Source: Blautia sp. AF19-10LB
Lineage (GTDB): Bacteria; Bacillota; Clostridia; Lachnospirales; Lachnospiraceae
NCBI RefSeq assembly: GCF_003461245.1
Contig: NZ_QTWS01000043.1
Span: forward strand, 1-15,126
DNA length: 15,126 nt
Direction: 5' to 3'
Made by a program: the position numbers and the translations under genes. The notes beneath the pieces were generated by a model. The model saw only the letters and a program-made list of their open reading frames with translations, made no database searches and was not told the origin of the DNA. Shown here piece by piece: positions 14,658 through 15,126 of this stretch; position 1 is the stretch's first letter, and every line of letters starts with the position of its first letter.

Positions 14658-14799
14658 GTTACTGTTCACTCCGTTCACAGTAACTTGGTCAAAATGCATT
14701 CCAAATCACCTTCGGTGATGGCATTTTGCCCTGTATGTCTCGGGATTTTGCCATATTCATGGCAAAACGCCTCGCGGGATACTACCTGTGAATAGTAAC
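14658..14799. repeat. Hairpin-rich element with 12-bp terminal inverted repeats
   Basis: GTTACTGTTCAC (14658-14669) and GTGAATAGTAAC (14788-14799) are inverted repeats with one mismatch, bounding 142 bp. Inside are three hairpins: GTTACTGT/ACAGTAAC (14658-14684), CAAAATGC/GCATTTTG with inner ATCACC/GGTGAT (14690-14728), and TTTTGCCAT/ATGGCAAAA (14746-14767). No ORF is present. It may be a small repeated element or the non-coding left end of the adjacent IS. Copy number is unknown from one window. Confidence 0.5.
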
Positions 14800-14835
14800 A
14801 ATTCTATTCGAACCGGGTCATAAATCATCTTATGA

Positions 14836-14867
14836 GTATCCTGATCAGCATTTTTATCTCAGGATAC
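14836..14867 (+). promoter_or_regulatory. Hairpin covering the transposase ribosome-binding site
   Basis: GTATCCTGA (14836-14844) and TCAGGATAC (14859-14867) form a perfect 9-bp stem with a 14-nt loop, ending one base before the ATG. The AGGA that would recruit ribosomes is in the 3' arm, so the stem should block translation of long transcripts entering from outside, a device known from other insertion sequences. Confidence 0.55.
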
Positions 14868-14868
14868 C

Positions 14869-15126
14869 ATGGAAAAACCACGGATTTTGCTAAAAACAGC
14901 TCCTGCCACAGAACTACGATCGCTCATTTCCTTAATTCCGGGAAATGAAATGATTCATTACTTTCAGATACATTAAAACAGTCTGTCATTGAGATTATTT
15001 ATTCAGAAGCTGCACGTACCGGAAATCCTGTTTTCTGCATTGTGGATGACACGATAGCTTCAAAGACTAAGCCTTTGTCACGGGCATTACATCCAATTGA
15101 AGATGCGTACTTTCACCAGTCTCATT
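14869..15126 (+). pseudogene. Frameshifted 5' end of an IS4-like DDE transposase (cut by window edge)
   Basis: From ATG 14869 the frame reads MEKPRILLKTAPATELRSLI and on to NEMIHYF, then stops at 14974. The adjacent frame, after a stop at 14946, continues as SDTLKQSVIEIIYSEAARTG, then VFCIVDDTIASKTKPLSRAL and IEDAYFHQSH to the window end. The two halves join at TTTC near 14962-14966 if one T has been lost, so this looks like a single-base deletion in a homopolymer. VDDT carries the expected first catalytic Asp, and the HxxHSH-like end of the visible part fits IS4/IS701-type transposases. The rest lies outside the window. A sequencing error or a programmed frameshift are the alternatives. Confidence 0.75.

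Noticed and set aside
1..15126. CRISPR array, tRNA or rRNA genes, phage structural genes
   Set aside because: No regularly spaced repeats, no tRNA or rRNA signatures and no phage-like proteins were seen on either strand.

Overview
The window looks like chromosome from a low-to-moderate GC, Gram-positive gut clostridium, probably Lachnospiraceae. This is inferred from strong AGGAGG ribosome-binding sites, sigma-A promoters, LytTR/AgrC-type signalling, a BclA-like collagen protein and two clostridial-type transposases. No rRNA, tRNA or CRISPR array is present.

Layout, left to right. (1) 1-1680: an apparently intact IS1182-family transposase gene on the + strand, facing the next operon, with hairpin terminators between them. 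(2) 1687-4170, minus: a two-gene operon encoding a receiver-like protein that has lost its phospho-aspartate and a secreted protein of about 690 aa that is probably a beta-propeller. (3) 4355-6392, plus: a LytTR response regulator and an AgrC-like histidine kinase, divergent from (2). The shared intergenic region carries two 9-bp direct repeats that fit a LytTR operator. (4) 6649-8337, minus: a collagen-like protein and an upstream GT2/TPR glycosyltransferase, resembling the glycosylated spore-surface collagen systems of clostridia. Both have sporulation-sigma-like promoter sequences. (5) 8446-14200, minus: a five-gene polyamine operon, speA-speE-speB-carboxy(nor)spermidine dehydrogenase-carboxy(nor)spermidine decarboxylase, ending in a strong terminator. 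(6) 14266-14582, minus: a structured RNA of about 317 nt with a near-consensus promoter and its own terminator, directly upstream of speA. (7) 14658-15126: a cluster of hairpins and the frameshifted 5' end of a second DDE transposase, cut by the window edge.

How the genes work together. Arginine is decarboxylated to agmatine (SpeA) and agmatine is hydrolysed to putrescine (SpeB). The dehydrogenase and decarboxylase then make spermidine from aspartate semialdehyde. A SpeE-like aminopropyltransferase sits in the same operon, but no speD is visible, so either SpeE has another role or two spermidine routes coexist.

The most interesting object is the leader RNA. The only good promoter seen for the polyamine operon lies upstream of it. 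A strong intrinsic terminator stands between that promoter and speA, and I see no second promoter in the remaining 66 nt. It is therefore either an attenuating, riboswitch-like leader or an autonomous structured ncRNA (raiA-type RNAs are one candidate class) parked in front of the operon.
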